The notes under the pieces were generated by a model that saw only the letters and a program-made list of their open reading frames with translations, was not told where the DNA came from and did not search any database. Positions 33,545 to 44,149 of a DNA stretch of 64,000 bases are shown here, piece by piece. The stretch's first letter is position 1; each line of letters begins with the position of its first letter. The DNA is taken from positions 1 to 64,000 of the forward strand of contig JAURFE010000004.1 in the NCBI GenBank assembly GCA_030827135.1. Reading direction: 5' to 3'. The position numbers and the translations under genes are program-made. This DNA comes from Vicinamibacterales bacterium. GTDB taxonomy: Bacteria > Acidobacteriota > Vicinamibacteria > Vicinamibacterales > SCN-69-37.

Positions 33545-36500
33545 ATGGCCGAGTTCGTCCATCTGCACCTGCACACCGAGTTTTCGCTGCTCGATGGCGC
33601 GTGCCGAATCGGAGAACTGCTCGACCAGGTCGCCGCACTGAAGATGCCGGCGGTCGCCGTGACCGAACACGGCAACATGTTCTCGGCGGTCACGTTCTTC
33701 GACGAAGCGAACAAACGCGGCGTGAAGCCGATCCTCGGCTGCGAGGTCTACGTCGCGCCGGGTGACCGGCGCGACAAGTCGGGCACGCCCGGTGAAACCG
33801 CGAATCACCTGGTGTTGCTGTCCGAGACGACCGAGGGGTTTCACAACCTCATGAAGCTCGTGTCGTCCGGCTACACCGAGGGGTTCTATTACAAACCCCG
33901 CATCGACAAGGCCTTGCTGGCCCAGCACAGCAAGGGTCTGATCGGCCTGAGCAGCTGTCTCAAGGGCGAAGTCGCGACCGGGATCCGCACCGACCAGGCG
34001 CGCAAGGCACTGGAAGCCGCCGCCACGTACCGCGACATCCTCGGGCCGAACAACTTCTTCCTCGAGATGCAGTATCAGGGCATCGAGGAGCAGCTGATCG
34101 TCAACCGCGGGCTGCTGCCGATCGCGCGCGATCTGAACATGCCGCTCGTGGCCACCAACGACGTCCACTATCTCAAGGAGACCGACCAGCATCCGCACGA
34201 CATCCTGCTGTGCATCGGCACCGGCAAGAATGCCAGCGATGAAAAGCGGCTCCGGTATCACGGCGACCAGTTCTTCCTGAAGACCGTCGCCGAGATGGAG
34301 AAGGTGTTCGGCGACCATCCGGACGCGATGAGCAGTACCGTGCGCATCGCGGAGCGCTGTCAGGTCGACATCCCCAGGAATGTGAACCACCTCCCGGACT
34401 TTGACGTCCCGCCGGGGTTCACCACCGACACGTATTTCGAACACACCGTGCGTCAGGGGTTCGCCGAACGGATGCCCCGCTGGGAGGCGATGCTCGGGCG
34501 TGGCGAGCTGCGGCGCACACTGACGGAGTATGAGACGCGCCTTCAGTATGAGATCGACATGATCAAGCAGATGAAGTACGCGGGGTACTTCCTGATCGTG
34601 TGGGACTTCATCCGGTACGCGCGTGATCATCAGATTCCCGTGGGCCCTGGACGAGGCTCGGCCGCCGGCAGCCTGGTGGCGTACTGCATGCGCATCACCG
34701 ATGTCGACCCGCTGCATTTTGATCTCTACTTCGAGCGTTTCCTGAACCCGGAGCGCGTGACGCTGCCCGACATCGACATCGACTTCTGCGAACGCCGGCG
34801 CGGCGAGGTCATCCAGTACGTCACCCAGAAGTACGGGCGCGAAAACGTCGCGCAGATCATCACCTTCGGCACCATGAAGGCCAAGGCCGTCGTGCGTGAC
34901 GTCGGCCGCGTGATGGAATTTCCGATTTCGGAAGTCGACAAGGTCGCCAAGCTGATTCCGGCCACGCTGGACATGACGCTCGACAAGGCGATTGAGGAGG
35001 TGCCGGCGCTCGCGGATCTCGAGAAGAAGGACGAACGCGTCCGCGAGCTGCTGAAGGTCGCGCGCCGTCTCGAAGGCATGACCCGGCACGCGTCAGTCCA
35101 CGCGGCCGGCGTCGTCATCGCCCCTCGTCCGGTGGTCGAGTTCGCGCCCCTGTATCGCAGCCAGAAGGACGAAATCACCACGCAGTGGGCCATGAAGGAG
35201 GTCGAGCGGGTCGGCCTGCTCAAGATGGACTTCCTCGGGCTCAGCACGCTGACGCTGCTCGATGATGCGGTCAAACACATCAAGGAGACGACCGGTGACG
35301 AGATCGATCTGGATCACCTGCCGCTCGACGACGCGAAGACGTATCAGTTGTTTGCGAACGGACAGACGCACGGCGTGTTCCAGTTTGAAAGCTCGGGCAT
35401 GCGCGAGACGCTGCGCAAGGCCAAGCCGCAGTGTCTGGAAGACCTGATCGCGTTGAACGCGTTGTATCGTCCCGGGCCGCTGCGCGGCGGCGTGGTGGAC
35501 GACTACATCAACCGGAAGCATGGCCGCACCGAGATTAAGTATGAGACGCCGGCCATGGAGCCGTCGCTCAAGGAGACGTACGGCGTCATCGCCTATCAGG
35601 AACAGGTCATGCGGCTGGCCAGCGACCTGGCCGGTTTCACGCTGGGACAGGCCGACGAACTGCGTCGCGCGATGGGCAAGAAGGACGAAAAGAAGATGGC
35701 CGCCACGCGCGACCGCTTCATGTCCGGCTGCGCCGAGCGCGGCATCAGCGAGAAGAAGGCCACCAAGATCTTCCAGTTCATCGAGTTTTTTGCCGGGTAC
35801 GGATTCAACAAGTCCCACTCCACGACCTACGCGCTGCTGGCCTACCAGACCGGGTATCTCAAGGCGAACTATCCGCGGCATTTCATGGCGTCACTGCTGA
35901 CGATTGAGTCGCAGGCGTCCGACAAGGTGTCGCTGTATCTGAACGAATGCCGTGACCTGGGCGTGCCGATTCTGCAGCCCGACATCAACGACAGTCACTG
36001 GCAGTTCACGGTGCAGCCCACCGGCGTCCGCTTCGGGCTCGGCGCGATCAAGGGGGTAGGGGAAGGGGCGATTCAATCACTGATCGCGGCGCGTGCGACG
36101 CTCGGCGGGCGGATCACCTCGTTGTTTGCGCTTGCAGAACACATGGATCTGCGGCTCGCCAACAAGAAAGTGTTCGAGAGCCTCATCAAGGGCGGGGCGT
36201 GTGACTCGCTGTCGCCGGAGGCCGGTCGGGACTACCTGACCTGGCGCCCGCGGCTGCTGGGAGGCATCGACCGGATCCTCGACCACGGCAGCCGGCACCA
36301 GCGTGACCGGGACCAGGGGCAGTCCACGTTGTTCGGGGGCGACGAGGAGGCCTCCGCGCCATTGAAGGACGCCGAAGTGCTGCCCGACTGTGCCCCCCTC
36401 ACCGAAACGCAGGCGCTCACCTACGAGAAGGAAGCGCTGGGGCTCTACATGAGCGGACACCCGCTGCAGCGGTACGCTGAGGTCATCGCCGCCAGCCGGG

Positions 36501-37033
36501 CGCGGACGATTTCCGCGCTGACCCAGTCGGAGCCGGACGTCATGGCGGCGGGCATCGTCAGCGGGGTACGCCAGTTGAAGACCAAGCGCGGCGACCGGAT
36601 GGCGGCCTTCAACCTCGAGGATGAGGCGGGGAAGGCCGAGGTGGTGGTGTTTCCCGAGGCCTTCGCGAAGTACGGCACACTGGTAGCCGACGACGCCCTC
36701 CTGATTGTGCGGGGCAAGTACGAGCGGGATGAGGAGACCAGCAAACTGGTCGCCAGCGAACTGACCACGCTGGAGGCGGCGCGCGAGCGGACGGTACGGG
36801 AAGTCCAGATCCGGCTCTCCGGGCCGTCGGCGGCCCGGGACCGTCTGCGTTCGCTTGTGGCGGTGTTTGAGCGGCACCCCGGAGATCGCCGGGTGGCGCT
36901 GTGTGTGGAATTGTCTGGAGGGCTGGGCGGCCTGCGCGTGCGCACCGCCACCTCGCACCGGATTCGTCCCAGTGATGCGTTCGTGCGGGATGTGGAAGCG
37001 ATCTGCGGCGCCGGCGCCGTCAGCCTCAAGTAG
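33545..37033 (+). CDS. dnaE: DNA polymerase III alpha subunit
   Basis: 1162 residues from ATG 33545. The PHP domain starts at once (FVHLHLHTEFSLLDG), and the catalytic palm has the DIDIDFCERRRGE triad region and GPGRGSAAGSLVAYC; tandem HhH, OB-fold (VSGVRQLKTKRGDRMAAFNLED) and C-terminal tau-binding regions follow. This is the DnaE1-type replicative polymerase of Gram-negative bacteria. It lies between guaA and accA in a long plus-strand run. Confidence 0.97.
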   Translation: MAEFVHLHLHTEFSLLDGACRIGELLDQVAALKMPAVAVTEHGNMFSAVTFFDEANKRGVKPILGCEVYVAPGDRRDKSGTPGETANHLVLLSETTEGFHNLMKLVSSGYTEGFYYKPRIDKALLAQHSKGLIGLSSCLKGEVATGIRTDQARKALEAAATYRDILGPNNFFLEMQYQGIEEQLIVNRGLLPIARDLNMPLVATNDVHYLKETDQHPHDILLCIGTGKNASDEKRLRYHGDQFFLKTVAEMEKVFGDHPDAMSSTVRIAERCQVDIPRNVNHLPDFDVPPGFTTDTYFEHTVRQGFAERMPRWEAMLGRGELRRTLTEYETRLQYEIDMIKQMKYAGYFLIVWDFIRYARDHQIPVGPGRGSAAGSLVAYCMRITDVDPLHFDLYFERFLNPERVTLPDIDIDFCERRRGEVIQYVTQKYGRENVAQIITFGTMKAKAVVRDVGRVMEFPISEVDKVAKLIPATLDMTLDKAIEEVPALADLEKKDERVRELLKVARRLEGMTRHASVHAAGVVIAPRPVVEFAPLYRSQKDEITTQWAMKEVERVGLLKMDFLGLSTLTLLDDAVKHIKETTGDEIDLDHLPLDDAKTYQLFANGQTHGVFQFESSGMRETLRKAKPQCLEDLIALNALYRPGPLRGGVVDDYINRKHGRTEIKYETPAMEPSLKETYGVIAYQEQVMRLASDLAGFTLGQADELRRAMGKKDEKKMAATRDRFMSGCAERGISEKKATKIFQFIEFFAGYGFNKSHSTTYALLAYQTGYLKANYPRHFMASLLTIESQASDKVSLYLNECRDLGVPILQPDINDSHWQFTVQPTGVRFGLGAIKGVGEGAIQSLIAARATLGGRITSLFALAEHMDLRLANKKVFESLIKGGACDSLSPEAGRDYLTWRPRLLGGIDRILDHGSRHQRDRDQGQSTLFGGDEEASAPLKDAEVLPDCAPLTETQALTYEKEALGLYMSGHPLQRYAEVIAASRARTISALTQSEPDVMAAGIVSGVRQLKTKRGDRMAAFNLEDEAGKAEVVVFPEAFAKYGTLVADDALLIVRGKYERDEETSKLVASELTTLEAARERTVREVQIRLSGPSAARDRLRSLVAVFERHPGDRRVALCVELSGGLGGLRVRTATSHRIRPSDAFVRDVEAICGAGAVSLK

Positions 37034-37044
37034 GGAGATCCGGA

Positions 37045-38031
37045 ATGTCGGTAGACACATTGGAATTTGAAGAGCCTGTCGCGATTCTCCTCAAGGAGAT
37101 CCACGCGCTGCGCCTGATGCCGTCCACGCCCGATCGGCTGACGACGATCGCGCGGCTCGAAGCGCGGGTGAAGGAACTGCGGGTCGAATTGTTCGGCAAC
37201 CTGACGCCGTGGCAGCGGGTGCTCGTCGCGCGCCATCCCGATCGCCCCGTGATGCTCGATTACGTCGGCCGGCTGTTCACCGGCTTCACCGAGTTGCATG
37301 GGGACCGCCGCTTTGCCGACGACAAGGCGATCGTCACAGGCATGGCCCATTTCCACGGACAGCCCGTTTTCATCGTCGGCCATCAGAAGGGGACCGACAC
37401 CAAGCAGAAGATCTACCGGAACTTCGGCTACGCCAAGCCCGAGGGCTACCGCAAGGCGCTGCGGATCATGAAGATGGCCGAGAAGTTCAAGCGGCCCGTA
37501 ATCGTGTTTGTCGATACGCCTGCCGCCTACCCGGGGGTCGAATCCGAGGAACGCGGCGTGGCTGAAGCGATCGCGCTCAACCTGCGCGAGATGGCCCTCC
37601 TTGACACCCCTGTCGTGGTGATTGTGTGCGGCGAAGGCGGGTCGGGCGGCGCGCTCGGCATCGCCATCGGCGACCGTGTGCTCATGCAGGAGTTCGCGGT
37701 CTACAGCGTCATCCCACCGGAAGGGTGCGCCGCGATTCTGTGGCGTGATTCGGCCCGGAAAGTCGATGCGGCCGATGCGCTCAAGATCACGGCGCCGGAC
37801 CTGCTCGCCATGGGCATCATCGACGAGATCGTGCCGGAGCCGGTTGGCGGGGCGCATCAGGACCACGCACTCGCGACCGCCCTGATCGATGAAGCGATCG
37901 CGCGCCATCTGGCCGAAGTCTCGGCGATGTCTTCGGCCGACCGACTTGAAACGCGGTATCAGAAGTTCAGGGCGATGGGCCGGGAGGGGCACGCGTTTGT
38001 GAGCGCGCCGCTCGCCGCTGCCTCGGAGTGA
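37045..38031 (+). CDS. accA: Acetyl-CoA carboxylase carboxyltransferase, alpha subunit
   Basis: 328 residues with the typical N-terminal helix pair (LEFEEPVAILLKEI) and the crotonase-like carboxyltransferase core: GRLFTGFTELHGDR, PEGYRKALRIMKMAEKF, FVDTPAAYPG, GEGGSGGALG and SVIPPEGCAAILWRD. With AccD, it transfers CO2 from carboxybiotin to acetyl-CoA in fatty-acid synthesis. It follows dnaE by 11 bp, as in many bacteria. Confidence 0.97.
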   Translation: MSVDTLEFEEPVAILLKEIHALRLMPSTPDRLTTIARLEARVKELRVELFGNLTPWQRVLVARHPDRPVMLDYVGRLFTGFTELHGDRRFADDKAIVTGMAHFHGQPVFIVGHQKGTDTKQKIYRNFGYAKPEGYRKALRIMKMAEKFKRPVIVFVDTPAAYPGVESEERGVAEAIALNLREMALLDTPVVVIVCGEGGSGGALGIAIGDRVLMQEFAVYSVIPPEGCAAILWRDSARKVDAADALKITAPDLLAMGIIDEIVPEPVGGAHQDHALATALIDEAIARHLAEVSAMSSADRLETRYQKFRAMGREGHAFVSAPLAAASE

Positions 38032-39773
38032 TGGTCCGCAAAGTCTGGGAAGACGTTCCGACCGACGACGCCAGGTGCCGGCACCTCGCAGAGGCGCTAT
38101 CGATTCCGTCAGTCATCTCCCGGTTGCTGGTTCAACGCGGGTTCGCCGATCCCGACGCGGCGCGCCGCTTCCTGCATCCAGAACTCTCGCATCTGCATGA
38201 CCCCTGGCTGCTGACCGACATGCGTCCCGCCGTGGATCGCATCCGTCAGGCGATCGCGGCGCGGGAGCGCATCGTGGTGCACGGCGACTACGACGCCGAC
38301 GGCATCACGTCCACCGCGATGCTGCAGCGGGCTCTCGAGATCCTGGGAGCGGACGTGGGGCATTTTGTGCCCGACCGGATGAAGGATGGGTATGGTTTGC
38401 AACCGGAGACCATCGCCCGGCTCCACGCCGAGGGCGCCAGGGTCATCGTGTCGGTGGACTGCGGCATTCGCGCCGGTGACGCGGCCGACCAGGCCCGTGC
38501 GCTTGGGGTGGACCTGATTATTACGGACCATCACGAGCCGGAAACGGCCATTCCCCGCGCGGTGGCCGTGATTAATCCGCGGCGGCCGGACTGTCGCTAT
38601 CCGGAGAAATCCCTGGCTGGCGCCGGTGTCGCCCTGAAGCTGGTGCAGGCTTTGCTTGAGGGTAGCGAGACCGCCCGCGATCTGTTGCCGTCGTTCATCA
38701 AGATGGCGGCGATCGGGACAATGGCGGACGTGGTGCCACTGGTCGGAGAGAACCGGGTGATCGCCCGGTTCGGGTTGGAGGGCCTGTCGCGTGGCCCGCA
38801 CGGGACCGGCCTTGAGGCGTTGCTGGAGGAGAGCGGATTGACCGGCAAGCGGCTGGACAGCTTCCACGTGGGGTTCGTGCTCGCGCCGCGGCTGAACGCG
38901 GCCGGGCGCATGAGCCACGCGGGCATGGCCGTGGACCTGCTGCTGGCGCGCGGCCGCGACGCGTCGTCACGCGCGCTGGCGCGCGACCGCGCGCGACAGC
39001 TGACCGAGGAGAACACCCGTCGGCAGGACAGCGAGGCGGGGATTCTCGCCGACGCCAAGCGCATGGTGGAACACGACCCGTCGATCGGCGGCCAGAACCT
39101 GCTCATCGTCGCCGCCGAAGGCTGGCATCGCGGGGTGGTGGGCATTGTGGCGTCGAAGCTGGTCGATCAGTTCCACAAGCCCGCGATTGTCCTCGCGCTA
39201 GAGGATGGCATCGCCCATGGGTCGTGCCGGAGCATTCCCGCGTTCGACATGCTCGGGGCGCTTGAGGCGCACAGCGATGTGTTTGTGAAATTTGGTGGGC
39301 ACCGGCAGGCCGCCGGCGTCACGGTGGATGTGCGCCGGCTGCCGGAGATGCGGCAGCGGCTGACGGCATGGGCGAACGCGCACCTGGACCCATCGGACCT
39401 GCTGCCGCGGCTGCGGATCGACGCGCCGCTGGGCCTGCACGAGATTACCGGGGACGTCGTGGACGGACTCCAGCGGATGGGCCCGTTCGGGATGGCGAAT
39501 CCGAAGCCCGTGTTCCGGGCGGCACCAGTCGAGTTGACGCAGGCCCCCAAGGTGCTCAAGGAACGGCATCTGGCGCTGATGTTCAGGCAGGACGGCCGAT
39601 CCTTTCGAGGGATCGCGTGGCGCCTGGCGGAACGGGAGCAGTATTTGTCGGCCAATCGATTCGGGCTCGAATTGGCCTACTCCCTGGACCAGAATGAGTT
39701 TCGTGGGGAACGTGTGACGGAACTGACCGTGGCCGACGTGCGCACACCCGCGTCCGTGGAGACGCCCGCATGA
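38031..39773 (+). CDS. recJ: Single-stranded-DNA 5' exonuclease RecJ
   Basis: 580 residues from ATG 38031, overlapping the accA stop (TGATG); GTG 38028 is the alternative. DHH-family metal-binding motifs are complete: DYDADG (86-91), VDCGIRA, DHH (166-168) and the DHHA1 domain with GGHRQAAG. It degrades 5' ends of single-stranded DNA in recombination and mismatch repair. Confidence 0.96.
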   Translation: MVRKVWEDVPTDDARCRHLAEALSIPSVISRLLVQRGFADPDAARRFLHPELSHLHDPWLLTDMRPAVDRIRQAIAARERIVVHGDYDADGITSTAMLQRALEILGADVGHFVPDRMKDGYGLQPETIARLHAEGARVIVSVDCGIRAGDAADQARALGVDLIITDHHEPETAIPRAVAVINPRRPDCRYPEKSLAGAGVALKLVQALLEGSETARDLLPSFIKMAAIGTMADVVPLVGENRVIARFGLEGLSRGPHGTGLEALLEESGLTGKRLDSFHVGFVLAPRLNAAGRMSHAGMAVDLLLARGRDASSRALARDRARQLTEENTRRQDSEAGILADAKRMVEHDPSIGGQNLLIVAAEGWHRGVVGIVASKLVDQFHKPAIVLALEDGIAHGSCRSIPAFDMLGALEAHSDVFVKFGGHRQAAGVTVDVRRLPEMRQRLTAWANAHLDPSDLLPRLRIDAPLGLHEITGDVVDGLQRMGPFGMANPKPVFRAAPVELTQAPKVLKERHLALMFRQDGRSFRGIAWRLAEREQYLSANRFGLELAYSLDQNEFRGERVTELTVADVRTPASVETPA

Positions 39774-41944
39774 GGTGGCAGACAATCGCGCGTGTGGTCA
39801 TGGCCGCCGCCGGGCTCGGGGTGGCGGGCCTGGTGTACCTGCAACTCCAGGATCGGCCGGTCGCCGAGCCGGGCACGACGGCACCTCTGTCGGATCCCGC
39901 CGTCGTATCCTCCGCCGAAGAAGGGCGCCGCCTGATTCTTGGCGCCGACGGCGCCCCCACGGTCACCATCGATTTCAAGGATTACCGGCTGCGCGCCGAC
40001 GACACGATGGAGTTTGATGTCGTCTCGGCCGTGTTCCACAAGGGCGGGGTTCCGCATACCATCAGCGCGAAGACGGCCGTGGCGTCGGGCAAGTCGGGCC
40101 CGACCGGCATGCAGCCGTCGCAGGTGGTGTTCAAGGGCGACGTGAAGTTGCTCGCGGAAAACGGCATCAGCGTCGAGGTGGAAGACGAAGCGACGTATTT
40201 TAATGATGAGCAGAAGACCGTGATTCCCGGGCGGATGACGTTCACGCGGGGCCGCCTGTCGGGGTCCGGGGTGGGTGCGGAACTGTTCATGGAACAGTCC
40301 GTGTTGTGGATGAACAGCGAGGCCCGGCTCTCGGTGATGCCGGATCGCGCGGGTCAGACGCCGGTGGAGGCGACCGCCACCCGCATCGGCCTCGCCGAGG
40401 CCGATCACTTCATGCGGCTCGAAGGGAACGCCGTGATGACGCAGCAGTCGCAGCGACTCACGGCGGACACGGCCCGCGTCGCCTTCACGCCTGAAGGGCA
40501 CGTCGTGCAGTTCATCGAACTGCGAGGGAATTCCTCGGTGCTATCCATCGAGACGTCGAAGCGGCGTCCCAACATGAAGGCCGGCGACATCAATCTTGCG
40601 TTTGCCGACGGCACCGGCCTGCTGTCGAGTGCGACCCTGGCTCAGGACGCGTCGGTGCAGATGCCCCGCGCCACCGGGAGCACCACCATCACCGGCAGTC
40701 TGATCGAACTGTTTCTGGCGCCGGACGGCGAGACGCTGACCTCGCTGCAGGCGTCGGCGCCTGTTGTGGTGACGCTGCCAGCCGAAGGCGCACAACCGGC
40801 GCGGACGATTCGGTCCTCGGGGCTGGTCGTCGATGGCGAGGCGACGCGGGGGCTCACGCGAGCCTCGTTCAGCGGGGGCGTCGACTACCGGGAGGTGCGG
40901 CCGGCCGCGCGCGGGCGGGCCGCATCCACACGAATCGCCACCTCGGACGTGTTGGTGCTCGGACTGAACGGCGACCTCGGGGATGTCGAGAACGCGCTGT
41001 TCCAGCGAAACTTCCGTGTGGTGGACGGAGACCTCACGGCCACCGCGACGGATGGCCGGTACGACGGCACGGCGGAAACGCTCGAACTGCGGAGCCCGGC
41101 GGGCGCGAGCGGCCCCAAGGTCGTCAGTGCCGAGATGGACGTCGTGGCGTCGGAGATCGACGCCAACTTGAAGACCGATGCCTTTGATGCGCGGGGACTG
41201 GGCCAGGCGCGTGTAGAGTCCACGCTCAAGCCGACCGCCTCTGCCACGACGGTCGAGACGCGCGCCGGGTTGTTCGAGCGCGGCAAGGTGTTGACGGGGA
41301 GTTCGCAGCGACTGCAGTACGACCGCACGGCGGGCACGGCGATCTATGAGGGGGCGGTGTTTCTCGTGCAGGGCGACAGTCGACTGGGCGCCGACCGTGT
41401 CGCGATGGATGATGCCAGGGGTGACGTGACGGCAACGGGAAGTGTGCGGTCCACACTCGTGCTGGCGGCGGCTCCCGGCGCAACGGCGGCCACAACCGCC
41501 GCGCCAACCCGCGTGTCGGCGGACAAACTGGTGTATTCCGACAGCGCCCGGACAGCCGTGTACACCGGCGCGGCGTCCATGGATACGTCGTCTGGCGAGA
41601 AACTCTCTGGAGAACGGATCACGCTGGCCCTGCATCCAGTTGATCGCAAGCTGACGTCGATGGAGGCGGTGGCGGCCAAGGGGAAAGAGGTGGCCGTGAG
41701 GCTGCTGGAGGGACGGCACGCCCTTGGACAGACTGTGACGTACGACGCGGGGACCGACGAGTACATCGTCCTGGGCACGCCGGCGAAGTTTATTGCGCCT
41801 GCGGACCGCGGCCCCGGGGAATGCACGGTGTGGAGCGGCACGGAACTGCGGTTTTCGCGCACGTCGGGCTCGGCCAGTGTGGGCAGTCAGGGAGGAGCGT
41901 TGGCAACGATGCGGCCAGCAAAGTGTGCAGAGGTGATCAAGTAG
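39770..41944 (+). CDS. lptC/lptA: LptC-LptA fusion, LPS transport periplasmic protein
   Basis: 724 residues. The N-terminus has a single membrane anchor ([18 protein letters not shown]) followed by an LptC-like jellyroll ([20 protein letters not shown]-type strands to about residue 190), then several OstA/LptA-like repeats of the pattern '[14 protein letters not shown]', '[12 protein letters not shown]', '[19 protein letters not shown]' up to the C-terminus. LptC and LptA normally are separate proteins of about 190 residues that pass LPS from LptBFG to LptD; here one chain seems to provide both. It overlaps recJ by 4 bp and lptB by 1 bp. Confidence 0.85.
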   Translation: MRWQTIARVVMAAAGLGVAGLVYLQLQDRPVAEPGTTAPLSDPAVVSSAEEGRRLILGADGAPTVTIDFKDYRLRADDTMEFDVVSAVFHKGGVPHTISAKTAVASGKSGPTGMQPSQVVFKGDVKLLAENGISVEVEDEATYFNDEQKTVIPGRMTFTRGRLSGSGVGAELFMEQSVLWMNSEARLSVMPDRAGQTPVEATATRIGLAEADHFMRLEGNAVMTQQSQRLTADTARVAFTPEGHVVQFIELRGNSSVLSIETSKRRPNMKAGDINLAFADGTGLLSSATLAQDASVQMPRATGSTTITGSLIELFLAPDGETLTSLQASAPVVVTLPAEGAQPARTIRSSGLVVDGEATRGLTRASFSGGVDYREVRPAARGRAASTRIATSDVLVLGLNGDLGDVENALFQRNFRVVDGDLTATATDGRYDGTAETLELRSPAGASGPKVVSAEMDVVASEIDANLKTDAFDARGLGQARVESTLKPTASATTVETRAGLFERGKVLTGSSQRLQYDRTAGTAIYEGAVFLVQGDSRLGADRVAMDDARGDVTATGSVRSTLVLAAAPGATAATTAAPTRVSADKLVYSDSARTAVYTGAASMDTSSGEKLSGERITLALHPVDRKLTSMEAVAAKGKEVAVRLLEGRHALGQTVTYDAGTDEYIVLGTPAKFIAPADRGPGECTVWSGTELRFSRTSGSASVGSQGGALATMRPAKCAEVIK

Positions 41945-42669
41945 TGGCGACGCTGCGGGCGACAGGACTCACCAAGGCGTTCAGCGGCCGCACGGTCGTG
42001 AAGGATGTGCACATTGACGTGACCTCCGGCGAAGTCGTGGGGCTGCTGGGGCCGAACGGCGCCGGCAAGACCACCACGTTCGGGATGGTCGTCGGGCTGG
42101 TAGCGCCGGACGCCGGCCAGGTCCTGCTCGACGAGCAGGACGTCACCCGTGATGCGATGTATACGCGGTCCCGCAAGGGGATCGGGTATCTCCCGCAGGA
42201 GCCGTCCATCTTCCGTGGGTTGACGGTCGAGCAGAACATTCTGGCCATCCTCGAGACGCTGCCGATTTCAGCCGACGAGCGGCGTACCCGCCTCAGGGGC
42301 TTGCTCGCTGAACTGGGCCTGACGTCGCTGGCCAAGTCGAAGGCCTACACCCTGTCCGGCGGCGAACGGCGCCGCGCGGAAATCACGCGGGCGCTGGTGA
42401 ACTCGCCGAAGTTCATCCTCCTGGATGAACCCTTTGCCGGCATCGATCCCATCGCCGTGTCGGATATTCAGAACATCGTGGTGCATCTGAAGTCCCGGGG
42501 CATCGGGGTGCTTGTGACCGACCACAACGTGCGAGAGACGCTGAAGATCACGGACCGCGCGTACATCGTGCACGACGGCGCGATTTTCCGAAGCGGAACA
42601 CCCGAGGCGCTGGCGGCGGATGAGGACGTCAAGCGGATTTATCTCGGCGCCGATTTTCGGCTGGATTGA
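41944..42669 (+). CDS. lptB: LPS export ABC transporter ATPase LptB
   Basis: 241 residues from GTG 41944, sharing one base with the upstream stop. Walker [10 protein letters not shown] (36-44), signature [11 protein letters not shown], Walker [12 protein letters not shown] and H-loop VTDHN, all in the LptB-specific form ([10 protein letters not shown]-loop). It drives LPS extraction from the inner membrane with LptF and LptG, whose fused gene is at 59970-62291. Confidence 0.95.
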   Translation: MATLRATGLTKAFSGRTVVKDVHIDVTSGEVVGLLGPNGAGKTTTFGMVVGLVAPDAGQVLLDEQDVTRDAMYTRSRKGIGYLPQEPSIFRGLTVEQNILAILETLPISADERRTRLRGLLAELGLTSLAKSKAYTLSGGERRRAEITRALVNSPKFILLDEPFAGIDPIAVSDIQNIVVHLKSRGIGVLVTDHNVRETLKITDRAYIVHDGAIFRSGTPEALAADEDVKRIYLGADFRLD

Positions 42670-42715
42670 TTTCGTCGAATCCCGAATACACTAGCTGCAA
42701 GGACCGTACCGGCTG

Positions 42716-44149
42716 ATGGCACTTTCACAGAAACTCTCCGCACGGCTGTCGCAGAAGCTGATCCTGACGCCGTCGCTGCAGCAGGCCATCAAGCTTCTGC
42801 CCATGACAACTGTGGAGTTATCGGAGTTGTTGACCCAGGAGATGGTCGAGAACCCGCTGCTGGAAGAAGTCATCGACGACACCCCCGTGCAAGAGACGCC
42901 CCAGGAAGTCGAGGCCGAGGCTGCCGACAAGAAGGCCGAGGAAAAAGGCGACACCTGGGACGACGCCGACTACGAGTATTTTTTCGGCGAGTACCTCGAC
43001 GATGGCTACCGGCCCCGGCAGGCCATCGAGGTGCGCGAGCTGCCACCGATCGAGAACACACTGTCCAGCAAGGGATCGCTCGCCGACCACCTCATGTGGC
43101 AGCTCGACCTGCAGACCACCGACGAGACCACCCGCGAGATCGGTGAAGCCATCGTCGGCAACGTGGACGACGACGGGTATCTCGCCGCGTCGATTGACGA
43201 GATAGCCGCGCTGGGACCGTGGCCCGTGGCGGCGGTTGAGCGCGCCCTGGCGTATGTGCAGTCGTTTGATCCCATTGGCGTCGCCGCCAGGGATCCGCAG
43301 GAGTGCCTGTTGCTCCAGTTGCGTGCGCACGGGCTTGGCGGCACCGCCGTGGAGACGCTGGTGCAGGACCACCTCCCCCTGCTGCAGAACCACCGCGTGC
43401 CCGAACTCGCCAGGGTGATGGGACTGACGCAGGAGGACATCAAGGCGCACCTCGAGGTGATCCGCCATCTCGACCCGAAGCCGGGGGCCCGGTATACGCC
43501 GGCCGATTCGCATTACGTCATCCCGGACGTTTACATCGTGAAGACCGAGGACGGTTATCGGGCGGTACTGAATGAAGAAGGCCTGCCGCAGCTCCGGATC
43601 AGCCCGGTGTATCGTCGCCTGCTCGACAAGGACAAGGGCACCGAGGCCTCGGACGAGACGCGCGCGTATGTGAAGGACAAGTTCCGGTCGGCGTTGTGGC
43701 TGCTCAAGTCGGTGGATCAGCGCCAGAAGACGATCATCAAGGTGGCGACGAGCATCATCACGTTTCAGCGCGAGTTTCTCGACTTGGGCCTGGAGCATCT
43801 CCGGCCGCTCGTGCTGCGCGACGTCGCCAATGACATCGGCATGCACGAGTCCACGGTCTCGCGCGTCGTGAACAACAAATACATGCACACGCCGCAGGGT
43901 GTGTACGAGATGAAGTTCTTCTTCCACAGCGGCATCAGCAGTTCGTACGGCGAGAACGTGTCGTCGGTGACCATCAAGCAGCGCATCCGCAAGATCATCG
44001 AAGCGGAAGACCCGAAACGCCCCCTGAGTGATTCGAAGATCATGCAGATGCTGCAGCGCGAAGGTCTGGTCCTCGCCAGGCGCACCATCGCGAAGTACCG
44101 GGAAGAGCTGAAGATTCCCACCTCCAGTCAGCGGAAGGTGTTTCTGTAA
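42716..44149 (+). CDS. rpoN: RNA polymerase sigma-54 factor
   Basis: 477 residues. Region I is Gln/Leu-rich (LSQKLILTPSLQQAIKLL), followed by an acidic region II (about 55-100), the core-binding domain and the HTH, and the RpoN box ARRTIAKYRE at the C-terminus. Sigma-54 transcribes from -24/-12 promoters with AAA+ activators. AAGGA precedes the ATG. It is embedded between lptB and hprK, the same neighbourhood as in proteobacteria. Confidence 0.97.
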   Translation: MALSQKLSARLSQKLILTPSLQQAIKLLPMTTVELSELLTQEMVENPLLEEVIDDTPVQETPQEVEAEAADKKAEEKGDTWDDADYEYFFGEYLDDGYRPRQAIEVRELPPIENTLSSKGSLADHLMWQLDLQTTDETTREIGEAIVGNVDDDGYLAASIDEIAALGPWPVAAVERALAYVQSFDPIGVAARDPQECLLLQLRAHGLGGTAVETLVQDHLPLLQNHRVPELARVMGLTQEDIKAHLEVIRHLDPKPGARYTPADSHYVIPDVYIVKTEDGYRAVLNEEGLPQLRISPVYRRLLDKDKGTEASDETRAYVKDKFRSALWLLKSVDQRQKTIIKVATSIITFQREFLDLGLEHLRPLVLRDVANDIGMHESTVSRVVNNKYMHTPQGVYEMKFFFHSGISSSYGENVSSVTIKQRIRKIIEAEDPKRPLSDSKIMQMLQREGLVLARRTIAKYREELKIPTSSQRKVFL

